NCBI GenBank assembly: GCA_026724425.1
Contig: JAIUCV010001126.1
Location: 62,001 to 126,000, forward strand
DNA: 64,000 nucleotides
Origin: Erythrophleum ivorense
Taxonomy: Eukaryota; Streptophyta; Magnoliopsida; Fabales; Fabaceae
Direction of reading: 5' to 3'
The position numbers were made by a program, and so were the translations under genes. The notes under the pieces are model-generated. The model searched no databases. It saw nothing but the letters and a program-made list of their open reading frames with translations, and was not told the DNA's origin. Below, piece by piece: positions 12,219-24,970 of this stretch (position 1 is its first letter; each line of letters opens with the position of its first letter).

Positions 12219-13609
12219 ATGGTAGATCATTACCAAGTCCTAGGCGTGGCGAGAACCGCGACGAAGCAAGAGGTCAAGGATGCGTTCCGGAAAATGGCGG
12301 TGAAGTACCACCCGGACAAGCACGCGCAGTCTCCGGAGCACGTTCGGCGAAACGCCACCGTTCGGTTTAAGCTTGTATCGGAGGCGTACGAAGTCTTGAA
12401 CGACGATCTGAAACGCGCGTCTTATAACGCTGGCAGCGATTCCGATTGTCTCCGCCGAACCGGCGGCTCATATAGTAATAATCCATACGGAAACAGTGGT
12501 GGCAGTGGCAGAGCGTATGGCTCTGGTTATGGGTACGGTTACGGTTACTCAGCGAGGAATCGTCAGGCCACCTCCAATTTCAGCAGCCGATTTGAGTCGA
12601 CGTTTCGTTACTTGACGACGCGTGCGTTTCTGCTTAACCTCGCATTAGCTGGGTATGTCACACAGCTTTTAGCTTCATCTTCTTGTTAGATTGTTATATC
12701 ATATTCCTTGTGACTGTATTCGGCTTCAACTTTTAGAAAATGTGATTTTGTATTTGTTCAATATTGTATTTCTTACTCAAGTAGTCTCTTACTCTTGCTT
12801 TCCAGTGGTGTGTGCTTTGCATTTGCTGCGATTGATACAAGCGGAGAGACACTATGGAAAATGCGTAACTCGGGGGTGAGTCCCATATATTATCCGTTGA
12901 TGTTCTAATTACACTTGATGCAATTGACTGTTTTGGTGATCTTGTGAAGCAAGTGTTTTAGTTTGTTCCTGTTGTTGGATGCATCGTAATGTATGAATTA
13001 TCAAATGCATCAGATTGAAGTTCTTGTGAAATGAATGTGCTTAATGATAATCTCTGCAAATGTAGTTTTTTGAGCTACGGAACAACGATAGTGTTCACAG
13101 ACTAGGTATCCTACATATGCACACTAGATAGTTTTACAAGGATGAAAAAGGAGGAATTTGTTGATAAAGCTTGGTGTTGTAGACTTGTAGTGTCGCTTAC
13201 TGAGAATAGTAACCTATATGCTCTATGCAACATATGGAACAAGTAGTGAGAGCATTTTGTCTCAGTGTAGTTTTTGCAAGAAATTAATGGATTCAAATGT
13301 AAAAATATACAAGCGATGATTAATATTTCACATCATGAGAACAGGGGAAAATCTATCTTGTCAAGGAATCTTGAATCGCTGTGCATACTTTATTGCTGGG
13401 AATATTAACGGTTTAGTTTTCAGTTTCTAGCAATAGGAACAACAGTTCATGTGCATCTCTGTTTGTTTGCAATGCATGTTGACATCCTAAACGCTCTTGG
13501 CTCTTTCTGATTGGGTTCTTGTTTCCTGTCATCTGTATTTTTTCAGAAATCATTCGAAGAAACAATGGAATCAATCGATAAAACAAAGGCACATAAGGAT
13601 GAAGGGTGA
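12219..13609 (+). CDS. small DnaJ (J-domain) protein, At2g41000 type
   Basis: Three exons, 12219-12652, 12806-12875 and 13547-13609, give about 188 residues. Residues 1-70 form a J domain (DHYQVLGVARTATKQEVKDA) with the invariant HPD tripeptide in KYHPDK, so the protein can stimulate an Hsp70 ATPase. It lacks the G/F-Cys-rich architecture of type I DnaJ proteins and is a type III family member. A Gly/Tyr/Ser-rich segment (GYGYGYGY) follows, then a hydrophobic stretch across the first splice junction (FLLNLALAG joined to GVCFAFAAI) that could be a single membrane anchor near the C terminus. The short charged tail ends at TGA 13607-13609. Phases are consistent at both introns. Client and location are not evident. 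Confidence 0.9.
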
Positions 13610-13627
13610 AAGAAAAGGATTCAAAGG

Positions 13628-13662
13628 TACGACTTTGACTTTGACTTTGACTTTGACTTTTT
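13628..13662 (+). repeat. (TTTGAC)n hexamer repeat, tandem W-box cores
   Basis: Just after the DnaJ stop codon, GACTTT is repeated about five times, giving five TTGAC cores (the W-box core recognised by WRKY factors) in a row. It lies in the predicted 3' UTR, so a regulatory role is uncertain and it may be a simple microsatellite. Confidence 0.7.
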
Positions 13663-14609
13663 AAGCTTCCTCCTGGTGGGTCTATTGATTGGCCTTTGTG
13701 ATTCAATTTGAAGTAGAAGTTGGGCATTGCTCGCGACTTTTCTTACATTCCAATTTCTTTGTAAAGCGGGGAGATATTGATATACATGTAGTGCAAAGTT
13801 AATATATCAAATATAGCAAATACTCACTCCTGTGTAATTTAGAAATTTATAACTCAACCTTGACAAGTTGATAGCTTTATAAAAAAAAGTTGCTTTGACA
13901 TATTCTTATGTTAGTTTGTGGAAGGTAGTTGCTAAAGTGATAAATTGTTGAAGATGCACTTTTCTTTTCTTGTAACAAATAATTATATTTTCAGTGATTT
14001 ATGAGAGTTCATACTTCACGCAATTGCCTTTGACTGCACAATGGCAAGCAAAGGATGGGATAATCTAATAAAACAAATATTTTCTCTTTTGGCTTTGTAT
14101 CAGTAACGGAGACATTATTGTAGTGGTGGTGGTAACGTATTTGATTGTCGTATAGTGTAAGATGTTGACAAGATATTTACTCTGCTCCATTGAAATATCG
14201 TACGATTATTATATTTTCATTTTTCTTTCAACACTGAGAAGACACTCGTAGACAATTAATCAATATAATACTCTTTGATGCGCATATAGAACTTTAGCTT
14301 CAGGTTATTATACCCAACTAACTCCATCTTAAGTTTAACAACTTTGTTTTATCTCATTCATAATTTAAACCACACTCTATGGCTCGAGCTTGGCTAAAGA
14401 TCTAAATAAAGAAATAAATCTATGACTTATCCGGCAAGAAGATTTAAAGTCAACAGAACAAAGATTTATTTTATTCCATTGCATCGATTACCAAGAACTA
14501 TGAACAAGTAGATATTCATAAAGAAAATATCCTGAAGAAGTTTTTTCCTTGCGTGTAAATGTTAAGATAATTCTGAAGAGGTTAAAGAATTCATCTTAAC
14601 TAAAACGAA
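13663..14609. other. convergent intergenic spacer
   Basis: About 0.95 kb between the 3' ends of the DnaJ gene (+) and the VQ gene (-). It is AT-rich with no coding frame and no recognisable repeat. Confidence 0.6.
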
Positions 14610-15332
14610 TCACATAACTTTCCACGACTCAAGCGTCGGGAAAGTTGGGTAAGTATCAAACTCCACGGCGGAGCCGCCACCTTCCACCGTTGCATTAGAC
14701 TTTGCCGATGGTAGTCCTACGACGCCGTTACCGGAGAAAGCGTTTCCCGCCACGAGGTTCTCCTGGTGATGATTAGACAAAAATGCGGATGTATCAAGCG
14801 TCGGAACCGCCGTGGATTTCTCTGAGGGCACACACGGTAGTTGATTAACGAGCCTGTGAGGCTCCGGCTTGACGATCGGAGCGAAAAACACGGAGGAAGT
14901 ATCGTACTTGGAGCCGGTCACTTGCTGAACCATCTGGCGGAAATTCGACGGATCCGCCGTTATGAAAGTAGTCTGAGATTTTTTGGAAGCGCGAGATCGG
15001 CGCTTCGTGGATTTTCCTTGGGAACCGGAAACTGTATCAAGACAGTTACGCTTCCGTTTAGCTCCGCCGCGGATGATTTCAGGATCGGATCCACCGGAGA
15101 GGTTAGAGGAGAGAGTGTAAGTCGAGGAAGGCTGAGAAACGGCAGCGGAATCGAAGAAAACGGAGGAGGGAGAGAGAGTGTGAGGTGTGGATGATGTGAC
15201 GGTGGTGTGGAGAGCTCTGGCGAGCAAATCACTGTCGTGAGAGAAGGTATCAGGAAGCAACCATGAGTCTACGTTGAAGCCTTGCCGATACAACCAAGGA
15301 TCGACGTTTGTTAACCCCTCAGAAGACGCCAT
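14610..15332 (-). CDS. CAMBP25: VQ-motif calmodulin-binding protein (CAMBP25 type)
   Basis: Single-exon minus-strand gene of 240 residues with an ATG at 15330-15332. The VQ motif FRQMVQQVTG is at residues 131-140, fitting the FxxxVQxxTG consensus. VQ proteins bind WRKY factors and act as transcriptional co-regulators. A basic cluster just before it (KRKRN near 92-96, TKRRSRASKKS near 109-119) is a likely nuclear signal and part of the expected calmodulin-binding surface. The Arabidopsis counterpart (At2g41010) is known as a nuclear 25-kDa calmodulin-binding protein linked to osmotic stress; that is established knowledge, not visible here. Two CGCG boxes sit just upstream. The length matches the family and no damage is seen. 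The assignment rests on recalled sequence and gene order. Confidence 0.92.
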   Translation of the reverse strand: MASSEGLTNVDPWLYRQGFNVDSWLLPDTFSHDSDLLARALHTTVTSSTPHTLSPSSVFFDSAAVSQPSSTYTLSSNLSGGSDPEIIRGGAKRKRNCLDTVSGSQGKSTKRRSRASKKSQTTFITADPSNFRQMVQQVTGSKYDTSSVFFAPIVKPEPHRLVNQLPCVPSEKSTAVPTLDTSAFLSNHHQENLVAGNAFSGNGVVGLPSAKSNATVEGGGSAVEFDTYPTFPTLESWKVM

Positions 15333-15482
15333 AACCGCAGACGAGAATCGGAGATAAAAGGGAAGGAAGAAGAGGAAGGTAGTCGCAGTGTAGAGAAAGA
15401 GAGTTTCTAGAAGGAGAAGACGTTAGAGAGAATGATAGAGAGAGAGAGAGAGATGTAAGAAATGAAATGGGGCCGATGAAAG

Positions 15483-15563
15483 ATATTTAAATAAGGACGG
15501 CGTCTAGAGAAAGAAGCCATGAAAGCGCGTTGAGCGGAGAGAAAGAGAGAGAAAATGACGCGT
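15483..15563 (-). promoter_or_regulatory. VQ gene core promoter: TATA-like box and two CGCG boxes
   Basis: Upstream of the minus-strand VQ gene are a TATA-like TATTTAAATA (15484-15493), GCGCGT (15525-15530) and ACGCGT (15558-15563). The CGCG core (VCGCGB) is the known binding site of calmodulin-binding CAMTA transcription activators. The spacing (about 40 and 75 bp upstream of the TATA-like box) is suitable for promoter elements. Function is inferred from motif and position only. Confidence 0.45.
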
Positions 15564-18500
15564 GTCAGCTTACTCGTACCGAAGTTTTTACGCTCCCTTT
15601 GTGTCAGCATATAAGTTATCAAATTTGCGATCAAAAGAGTGGAACCAAGTGTAGACTGGTTATTAATTATTAGTATTACTACTAAACAGACGGAATCAAA
15701 TGTAGACTAATCCTGTTGAAACTTAATGTTGTTTAAGTGATCATAGTTACAACTTACAGGGTCGGTTAATGGTAGATTCGCACAAGCCCTCCAGGGCTCA
15801 ATGCAGATGAAATCAAGGCTTATTTCGGGTCCAAAGACAGATGGTAAAGAGATTAAGAAGAAAGGATGAGATTGTGCCAAGTTGGGTGCCCTAAAGTTTT
15901 AAAACTATAAATAAAGGCTGTAACATTATAACCTGAATCAGAGAGCCGAATATTCGTTAATTAAGCTTATAAACCGATAAGGTAAGTTGTTTTTGACCTA
16001 GATCGATCTTTAGTTTCAAGTCGGGATAAGCGACCTTCCCGACCTCCTTTCTCTCTAGCACCAAACTGTAGTTCCGCCTTAATACAAAAGTTCCTATCTC
16101 GTTTTAACTTTTAGTTCGATCATTTAACAGGTTATCTATCTCACCACTTACGGGTTTAAATTGCAAGAATTAGTGAATTAAAGATAAGTGGAGAGAAATC
16201 ACTTTGTTCCATTCGTTTCTATTAGAAGAGAAACAATTTATTTTAATATTGTGATTAACTTTAGTTTTTTTTTTTTTTTTGGGTAGAATAAGGTTGGAAC
16301 CATTTTCCATGCATTTTCATAGTGAAATGATTATATTGTGACCGTCCACTGAGTCGATACAAAACAAAGTCATAAAGAATACGTCCGATCTTTTTCTTTT
16401 CAACTACTCATGTGATTTTGTTTTTTTTTCTTTGATTGAACAATTGAGAATCTTTTGAAGACACCGTATTGATGTCTCAGTTTCGTGCCTATATATGCTT
16501 CATTGCTTTGTACATGTTTGTCAGTAGTTATACTCTCTATAGCAATTTGAGCATCTAATTTTAAGTTGGAAACTAATAAAACTTAAAAAACATTTTTTCG
16601 TGAATATACTCAAATTTCATTTTGTTTATCTAAATATTCAGATCGAATAAAATATAAGATCTACCACCATATGTCCATATCCTAACATTGGTGATCCTAT
16701 GCGAATATCTTAGCTTTAGTCTTTTACATGTATCGCAATCTACATTAATCGGGACCCTACGCGCTGAATAAAGAAAGAAATTTAATAAGAAGTTTATAAG
16801 GTCAATTTCCAACGGCTGATTCATAATTAAATGCTCCTTGATCAGTGGGACCGAACCAAAGATGAGAAAATTAGAACCCGTCGTTCTCAGCTTCGGTCTT
16901 TCTTTTGTACACCTTGATGATTTATCACCAATCTAAATTAGAGTAGTCGCATATTTCTGTCGATTCCTGGCAAAGCACTAAAGCTACAAATGGGAGACGA
17001 CCTTCCTTTCCTTTACTTATATTTTTAGTAGGAAGAATTTTTCCAAATGCTAAATAACTGTATACGTTGACAACTTCATATAAAGATATACATTTATATG
17101 TCCTATTCATTTATATTGATGTTTGGTTATTTTCATCTCCAGAGTAATTAATTTAGTAATATGTTGTTACTTTTACGTCCATAGTTGTTGTCTAGTTGTA
17201 ATTTTGTATTTTGGCCGATGATTTAAATGATTTCTGACAAGCATATGTCCGAATAAATCCTTGTTGGTAAAATCTAATCTTCCCTGTGAGGCCTATTATT
17301 ATGCTAAAGTCAAATTCGATTTCGTTACGCCTTTAACAAAAAAAAAAAGAATTAGTTATCGTATAATATTATACCATATTATATTTCTCAACCGGATGTA
17401 AAGTATATGAAGTTTAAGACTCTAAATGTGTTTAAAAGAATCGAAAGAGAAAAATCATCGTCTAAAGCATGTTTATCCAAATAACCAAACATGGAATCAA
17501 AGTAGGCGAGTGGAATTTCAATTATCCAAACATGGTTGACTACATTCCTGCATTAAATATAGAATATTTGATTTCAATTCAATGTACGGTGGATTCTGGT
17601 TGGATCATTGACCTCTTTGTCACAACTAGTTGAATGGTCATTCCGTCTATCACGTAAATTTGTTACTGAAACATGAACTACTATTAATAGAAATGTTCAA
17701 TGGTGAACTCTGACTACTGTGAATTATGAAGGACAGATTTTTCAAACGAATATAGATTTCGATCATAATTAATCAGCCAATTTAATACTTTATCGGTGCA
17801 CCAATTGATTTCCACTTAATTAACTAGAAAACTAATATTATTTTCAACACAAAGACCAAATGTATAGTTATGCTCATATATCTATCGTGCATGGGAATGA
17901 CAATGGTGATGCCACGTCATCGCTTTAAAACGCGTTTTCACTGCTATCATGTTTCTTTTTCTGATCAGATCTATCTCGTACAGTGTCATGATGTCTCCTG
18001 TCTTTATAATTATTTCCACATATTTATGGTTTTATTTTTCTCAATAATCCGTTTGACTACGCACTTTTTTCAAATGTAATGGCTTGTGCAGTGCAGTCTG
18101 TGAGTATGGATGGGCTATGGCTTCGAAAATCATTCGACTCGAATCTTTCTTTGCATTGTATTTTCCAATGCCAAGGTTCACTCAAGTCAAAGCCACTAAA
18201 AACGATCGATTCCTAAAACGACAAACGCCACTCCCATGTATGTTTTTTTTTCGTATACAATTTTCAGAAATGAATCGCATTTTGAATATATAGTTCATCT
18301 TAAATTTCGCTTAGGGTACGGCTAGTTAAATTTATAGAGATAAAAATAATAAAGTGTTTACCAGTCTGTATAATGGAAAGTAGTTCCTACCATCTTTTCA
18401 GATTTTCAGTGTACTGTAAAAAAAGAAGAAACATGCATTGTTTTTATTTTTCCCTCTAAATTTTTTTTCTAAAAATACACTTTAGCATATAACATTAACA

Positions 18501-19641
18501 AAAGACCCTGGCGCGCTTAAAATACCACCAAGCACTCGATAAATATCGTCTAAGATAGTCAACTATTGACTCGTTATTATATCGACTACAGATTAATTAC
18601 TACTTGTCAGAGTCGTCGTCGTTTACAAATTCAGAAAAAAGATCTATACAGGAAATTATAGTATTATCAATATTTCGACTGCATTATTCGGATTTAAAAG
18701 AAAAATATTAAAACATTATTCGGATTTTCAAATAACCGACAACGTAACCATAGTATTATCAATATTTCGACTGAATTATAGACATAGTGTATTCGTCGTC
18801 GTGATATCAAATTCAGACAATTATACATTTGATAAGACGACCCTAATGAGCTTTGTTGGTTCATTGTTTACATATTGATTTTGTCGGTATACCCGTCATA
18901 CTCGAATTTTAATATTATGTTGGAAATTTCTACAATATATCGTAGTCTTATTAAAGACTCGGATTTAAAAAAAAAAAAAAACCCCGTAAAACACTAAAAC
19001 AAAAAGTAAAAAAGGTCAACAGACGCCAGCGGTGACGTCAGCGAATTTAGAGGATGTAATGATGATGAAATGATGACGAGAGTGAAGCATGTGATTGTGA
19101 GGAGGCGGTCGTGTCCTTCTTTCTTTTCACCGAAAGATTCGTCAATTATTTTATTCCCCAGTCCTTTGTACTCACTGACACACTCCTGTCCTGTCTCCCC
19201 CAAGTTTACTTCCTACTCGGCTCGGCTTCATTTCATCATAAATAAAGATACCTTGATTAATCATTTCCACTCCTGTCCTGTAATAAAGACCACAACTTGA
19301 GTTTTGTTTGTTTATTTTTTCCCAGACTAGAATAGTCTTATAGAGTAGTATACTTTTTTGATTGTAAACATCACTTTTGGATCTCTATGTGGTGGACTAC
19401 TTAAACTTGATCAAACATATGGGCCTTAGTATATGGGCCTAATTGTTTATCGCGGAAATTAAGCTAGGGCTCGATCTTTCTCTCTGCGACTCGCGCAATT
19501 TCTTTCTCGTATCGGTTTGCTGAATTTTGGTCGCTAATCGGAAGTAAATTAGTTAGTAGTACGTTGAAGAAGCTTCTTCAGTCTAAGGCGGAAATCGAAT
19601 CTGTTTCTGGTTTTCTCTTTCTCTCACGTTTTAACTGAATA
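15564..19641. other. 4-kb intergenic region, no gene seen
   Basis: Spacer between the divergently transcribed VQ (-) and WW-domain (+) genes. It is AT-rich with several short unrelated frames, none resembling a protein. A roughly 23-bp sequence (TAGTATTATCAATATTTCGA and three more bases) occurs twice near 18660 and 18752. Bases 19440-19640 probably hold the WW gene leader. Confidence 0.55.
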
Positions 19642-20860
19642 ATGGAAGAGGGGTTGCAACAGCAGCAGAAGGGTTCTTCTGTTTATAACCAGGCAACTAG
19701 TTATGGCTATGGAAGCTCGCTTGCTTACGATCAATCTGAAGACATTGAATCTGCCGCAAGGAATGCTCTTCTCCGAGAACAAGTACATTAATTTTGTTTC
19801 TTCCGATTGAAATTTCAAAACTTTTATCCCGGGATTATGCGGTGTCACTTATAGCTCCATGTTGGTTTGGTGTTGTGAAATTTGCAGGACATAGAAACGC
19901 AGAAGATCATACAAGGTCAAAGGTTCTGTCTTTTTCTCTTGGTTTGTCTTTGTATCCATCTGTTATTTATAATTTATACTAAACATCTTGCTCCTCTTGT
20001 TATTCTTGGGCAATTGTCTTAACGTAGTTTGTCGGAACAATTTTGTGTTTAATTGGCAACTTTTCCCCTATTTCAGAGAGGCTGGGACTTCATTAGCTGA
20101 AGACAATAACACCGACATTCTTCGCAATCGTGCTGACCCCAATGCTCTAAAGGTTTTTGATTCACTATTCTCTTTATCCTCTAGCTGCTAGTCTGTGATT
20201 AGTGCTTTAGTTTACATTAAGTGAATGACGAACATAAAGTTCTATCATGGAAGTAGAACCTTTGTTTGATTCATATTCGTCTCTACAATCTACACAGGAA
20301 CATTTGTTAAAGTTCACTGCAAATCATCGGGCAGAAACAGCGTCAAAGCGTGGAAGTGTGAGTACATGCGGAGAAGGTTAGTCGTATCGCTAATGAGCTC
20401 AAATCATTTTGAAAAATCCACTAAATTCGTTCAAATTTTAGTGACTTTTTTTATTTTTACTACGACGTCAGGTAATGTGGATGTTGGAAATGGTTATGGT
20501 ATACCGGGTGGAGTTGCTTACGCTGGCCACTCTGAGCTCACTGGGAAGCCTGAACCTACGGATGCTTCAAACAATTTGCCTGAATATCTCAAACAGAAAT
20601 TAAAAGCTAGGGGGATTCTCAGAGATGCTGCTACATTTAACACTCAACATGTAATTATCCATCTCTCACAACACTGTTATCCTTGGTGACATATGTCTGC
20701 TATGACTAGACCAGCTCATTTTATTATTGTGGTTAACCTTTTGATGTTTTGTTTGCTTGTGATTCTTCTCCTTTTTAGGAATCACCGGTTAGTTGGAATA
20801 GACAGACAACAAATGCTAGCACCTTACCATCAGGATGGGTATGAATGAGATACAGTTAAC

Positions 20861-20896
<36 letters not shown>

Positions 20897-22461
20897 CTGC
20901 TGTGAAGCTGTGTCATACACAAATAGTCTTTATAAGTCTTAATAATGCTTAAGAATTCTGATGATGTGTTTATTAGTTGTTTGGCCACTTAAACGTATTC
21001 TGTTTCAATCAGGTAGATGCGAGAGATCCTGCCAGTGGTGCTACATATTACTATAACCAGCAGACCGGAAAAACCCAGTGGGAAAGGCCTCTTGAGCTAA
21101 CTCCCACCGCTATAACCGCGCCACCTTTGCCTCCTAGAGAAGAGTGGATCGAAACACTTGATGAAACATCTGGTCTGTGATTCACACGTTTAGTCATCAT
21201 TATGACCAGCTCTTTGCTCCCTTGATTGACCAGCGTCTTCTAGTCTCTGTTGCAATGTTTGCTTAAATTTTGGATCTGTTTTGGTTGCAATCCTGAGCTC
21301 TGAATCTTTTGATTCCTAATGCACAGGTCATAAGTATTACTACAATACAAAGACGCATGTATCGCAATGGGAACCTCCACGCTCTTTACAGAAGCCCGCT
21401 ACCACAAATTTTAACAACGCGGTCACTCAAGACACTGCTAATGGGAAGAGCGAGCATACGCCCTCTCAGCTTCCAAGATGCAGCGGATGTGGTGGCTGGG
21501 GAGTTGACCTTGTCCAGAGCTGGGGTTATTGTGTCCACTGTACCAGGTCCGTCCCATTGTCTTGTTATACTTTTTTTTAAGTCAGATTTCTGCGTAAAGA
21601 CTGCTTTCATCGAAGAATGTCAAAAACGTGTAACACTCTTAGTGTGGCTTGCTTTCTTTCCTTGTCTCAAGACGTTAAATAGACTTTATTCACTTGCATA
21701 TTTTGAGGTTTATGCCTCTCTGCCTTAAGTTAAGGGGTACTCATACCTCTATGGAATGCAGAGTTTTTAATCTCCCGGAACGGCAGTACTTGCCAGCAAG
21801 CTTAAACAACTTCTCAAATGCAGGAGATTCTGGGCCAAAGGATCCAAATCAGAGGTATGATGCAGAAAAGATCTTTGTAATCAGTCATCATCATTTCACT
21901 TGCTCTTGTCATTTACTCTTTACACATGATACAGAAATGGTGATGATTGTAACAGGTCTAGTTCAAAACCTCCCTTGAAAAAAGGATCAGGCAAAAAACG
22001 AGCTCATGCCGAGGATGATGATTTGGACCCAATGGATCCAAGCTCTTACTCAGATGCTCCACGGGGTGGCTGGTAATGTCCATAACAACATGACCTTATG
22101 TGAAACCAAAGCTTATTATGCTGTTAGGGTTTGATCTGATTCCTTCCTCATCTTGTAGGGTTGTTGGACTGAAAGGAGTACAACCGCGAGCCGCTGATAC
22201 AACTGCCACAGTAATGCGACTTGTTCTTTATAGTTCATGTATAGTTGCAGCTTCACACCGAATCTAGCTCCTAACTTCAATGAGACTGTCAAATCTTGTT
22301 TTCAGGGTCCTTTGTTTCAACAGAGACCGTATCCATCACCTGGAGCTGTGCTCAGGAGAAACGCTGAGGTGGCATCATCGCAGAAGAAGAAACCAGGCTC
22401 TCATTTCACGGAAATCACAAAGAGAGGCGATGGAAGTGATGGTCTTGGGGATGCTGATTGA
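19642..22461 (+). CDS. WW-domain protein with zinc-ribbon-like motif, At2g41020 type
   Basis: Twelve in-phase exons: 19642-19782, 19888-19922, 20077-20152, 20298-20376, 20472-20650, 20779-20838, 21013-21172, 21327-21546, 21762-21854, 21935-22072, 22159-22210 and 22306-22461, giving about 462 residues. Two WW domains lie near W190-P216 and W235-P260 (second Trp at W213 and W258). Each exceeds a minimal WW core with a YYYN strand, and they should bind proline-rich ligands. After them comes CSGC...CVHC (residues 295-315), a likely zinc ribbon, and a basic segment (KKGSGKKRAHAEDDD) before the conserved C-terminal motif beginning YSDAPRGGW. That last motif recalls the C terminus of polyglutamine-binding protein 1 (PQBP1), a splicing-linked factor, so a nuclear RNA-processing role is plausible but inferred. 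The N terminus is Gln-rich. Exon 2 was ended at 19922 because the earlier GT at 19916 gives an in-frame stop. Confidence 0.92.
20866..20897. repeat. long poly(T) tract in WW gene intron 6
   Basis: About 32 consecutive T residues lie inside the sixth intron, upstream of the acceptor at 21012. The length is probably polymorphic and could also be imprecise in the assembly. Confidence 0.9.
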
Positions 22462-23519
22462 GATGGATATCGTCTCCTTCTCTTTTGTCTGTTGCTTTCT
22501 CCATATAATGATGTTGAGGAGAATTGGTTTGTTTACTGGATAGTGAACACAAAACAAACCATAATCAGTGTGTATTTTAGCTTCAGTTTATGTATACACG
22601 AAGAGAATATTTACCTTGTCTTCATCGACATTGTCCGTATTTCAAGATGTTGACTTTGAAATAGCAAAGGCTTTCACTTTGTTGCTCTGCAAGTCCCCAA
22701 GTGAATTGCCACGCTTATCTTCTGGAAGCTGCAATACCAAATTCACACAAAAGCTGCGTTTCCATGCAGCTAATGTAGACTGCTTGCCGTTTTATAAATG
22801 AAGCATGTTTCCTATTTTGTAGTGTTACGAAAAGCAAAGTGTGCCGTTTTTTGAGAAATGCAGACAAAAATTTTAACAAAAAGTTTTTCCGGAATCTCGA
22901 ATTCAACACTATGAAATTTAACCTATTTTCAAAATATCGCTTCTCGCTAATTATTCGGTCGGGCAGCGATTAGCAATTTTTCATAAAACCGTTAATAATA
23001 CGGGGATTAACCGGGGCAGAATTTTAGGTTTATTTTAATATATTTTTAGACATTTAATATATAAAATAACACATTAGTATGAAAATCATATATTTCCAAC
23101 CTAGATTAAATAATTTTTCAAATTCACATATACTACATAAAACAAAAATAGTCAAGGTTTGTGTTTAGAAGATAAATCCCAAAATTGATTTGTTGAAAAC
23201 GATTAATCACATATTTTTTTGGTTAAAATAACTCTAAACAGAATGAACTTTTATTTTTGGATAGAATTTTACAATCAAGTATCAACTGAGCCAATCAAAT
23301 TTCAGAAAAGTATAAATTTGACCTACGATTTACAGAATTAATTGGCGATTATTGTAATTAATCGGGCAAAATCGGAATCGCTACGGTTACCCCCTTAGAA
23401 CAATTAATCGAACGATTAATCGAAAAAAAATCGGGGATATTTAGAACATAGAATTTAACCATAGCGCTACAGCAGAGCTTTTGGCAACTAATTATATATA
23501 TCCAGCCATGAAATAAAAA
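22462..23519. repeat. WW gene 3' flank and an unclassified ATTAATCG-rich repeat
   Basis: After the WW gene 3' UTR (to about 22800) comes a block whose two ends carry related motifs: GCTAATTATTCGGTCGGG near 22949 and AATTAATCGGGCAAAATCGG near 23358, followed by more GATTAATCG copies to about 23430. The ends look like a dispersed repeat of a few hundred bp with a degraded interior. I cannot assign a family. A truncated piece of the tRNA-like repeat found at 25 kb lies at about 23462-23500. Confidence 0.35.
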
Positions 23520-23710
23520 TCCTACAATATATTAAAGAAGAAGCTAAAAAGCTGACATGGCGAACCCACAATTTTTTGGAGTATTTTTTAATTTTTTAAT
23601 TAAATTCATTATTCACTGTCGGATAAACACGCGGATCATATTCTGGGTCGGATCTTTTTTTTCAAAAGGACGCGGATCTTTCGGTTCGGATCCACAAAAT
23701 CCACGCGGAT
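23520..23710 (+). mobile_element. Helitron-like 5' terminus, plus strand
   Basis: TC directly after A begins TCCTACAATATATTAAAGAA, like the 5' ends of Arabidopsis ATREP-type Helitrons, followed by GGATC-rich sequence (CGCGGATC repeated) also seen near the other Helitron ends in this window. No matching 3' hairpin with CTRR was found on this strand, so the element is probably truncated and its far boundary is unknown. Confidence 0.4.
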
Positions 23711-24221
23711 CTTAATGATTTTTTTTCTTTCTGTTTTTGGAATTTTTTTAAAAGGTTAATTGCATTAAATATTTTTTTAAAGCATTTAATAACCTTTTAA
23801 ATACAGTATTAAAGATTTGAAAGAATGAATATTTTTGTTTTGTAAAGTTTCTTCTTTTAAAAAGTGATATCATGGTTAAATATTTTGAAATACAAAAAAG
23901 GAAGGAAACCAAAATCAGTATATATTCTAAATATACCCGATTGAGGAAAAAATTAATTACAATTGCTGTTATTATTCAATTGTAAATAGTTTGATATCCT
24001 AGCATATTCAACTCATTGCCATTTTTTAATGCTTTATATTTTGTTCATTTACATACAGCTTTGTTTATATATAGTTGTTATTTAAGATTGATGTTCTTGA
24101 TTTTTTTGTTATAGTTTGTGTGATTTGATTTTAATATGAAACTGATATTCTGTTTCGATTTTGTAGGGTGTTTGGAAAAGCTTCTGTTATGAATAAGCTA
24201 CGATTCTCATTCGATAACCTC

Positions 24222-24863
24222 AATAACAATGTACATCAGCGATAACAATGTACATCAGCGATCTACACAGAGAATCACTCTCAATACAAAGTTTCCCTCT
24301 CACTTCTCTCTACAAATTTCTATATGCCTTTTACACAATCTCTCTGGCTCTCTTTATATCGTAAAAGTAAAGTAACTGCAAAGTCTCTCTCTGGACTAGA
24401 GTCTATGAAGAATCAGAAGCAAAAGAACCAAGTTTTCGTTTCCAATATGGTTGTTTGAAACCAAATTGTTATTCGGATTTTGTTTGGCTGGAACATTGCA
24501 GAATATAATGCTGTTAAATTTGTTAAATTTGTTAATCGGATTTTGTTTGGCGGGAACATTACAGAATAGTATGTCTTAGCGATTGTTTTTTTTAACATTT
24601 GGAAATTAATAACTTTTCAATTTTAAATTTGTTCACATAAATTTACAGACTTAAATATTTGTGAAAATTAACAGAATTATATTTTGCATTAAAACCCTAT
24701 AATGTTTTTTCGTACAAGTATTTGGCTATTCTAAATATGTTTAGTCAGCCATTAGTTCTTATCATGTATTTCAAATTTTCAATATTAATGTTATTGCAAT
24801 AATTTTTTTTTGGTTTGAGCATGCTATGAAGAATCAGAAGTAAAAGAGCCAAGTTTTCTTTTC
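24222..24863. repeat. cluster of short local duplications
   Basis: Three separate duplications lie close together. GATAACAATGTACATCAGC, or its near-copy, occurs twice near 24222-24260. TCGGATTTTGTTTGGC with its flanks to GAATA is repeated at about 24474 and 24537. GAAGAATCAGAAGCAAAAGA with a following CCAAGTTTTC occurs at 24406 and, slightly changed, at 24829. They are diverged to different degrees, so they arose at different times. No coding content. Confidence 0.65.
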
Positions 24864-24970
24864 TAAAGAATACTAAGAAACTAAAACAGATATTCATAAA
24901 CAAACAAATAGCATAAATGACATATCTATTACATTTAAAAGGATAATCACCTAGTTATAATAAAAAGACT

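Noticed and set aside
19916..20081. alternative splice of WW gene exon 2 at 19916 with the 20077 acceptor
   Set aside because: It puts a TAG stop in exon 3; using the donor at 19922/19923 keeps the frame and the conserved QGQREAG sequence.
20866..20897. poly(T) tract as the tail of a retroposed gene
   Set aside because: It lies inside an intron with no neighbouring intronless gene copy or target duplication.
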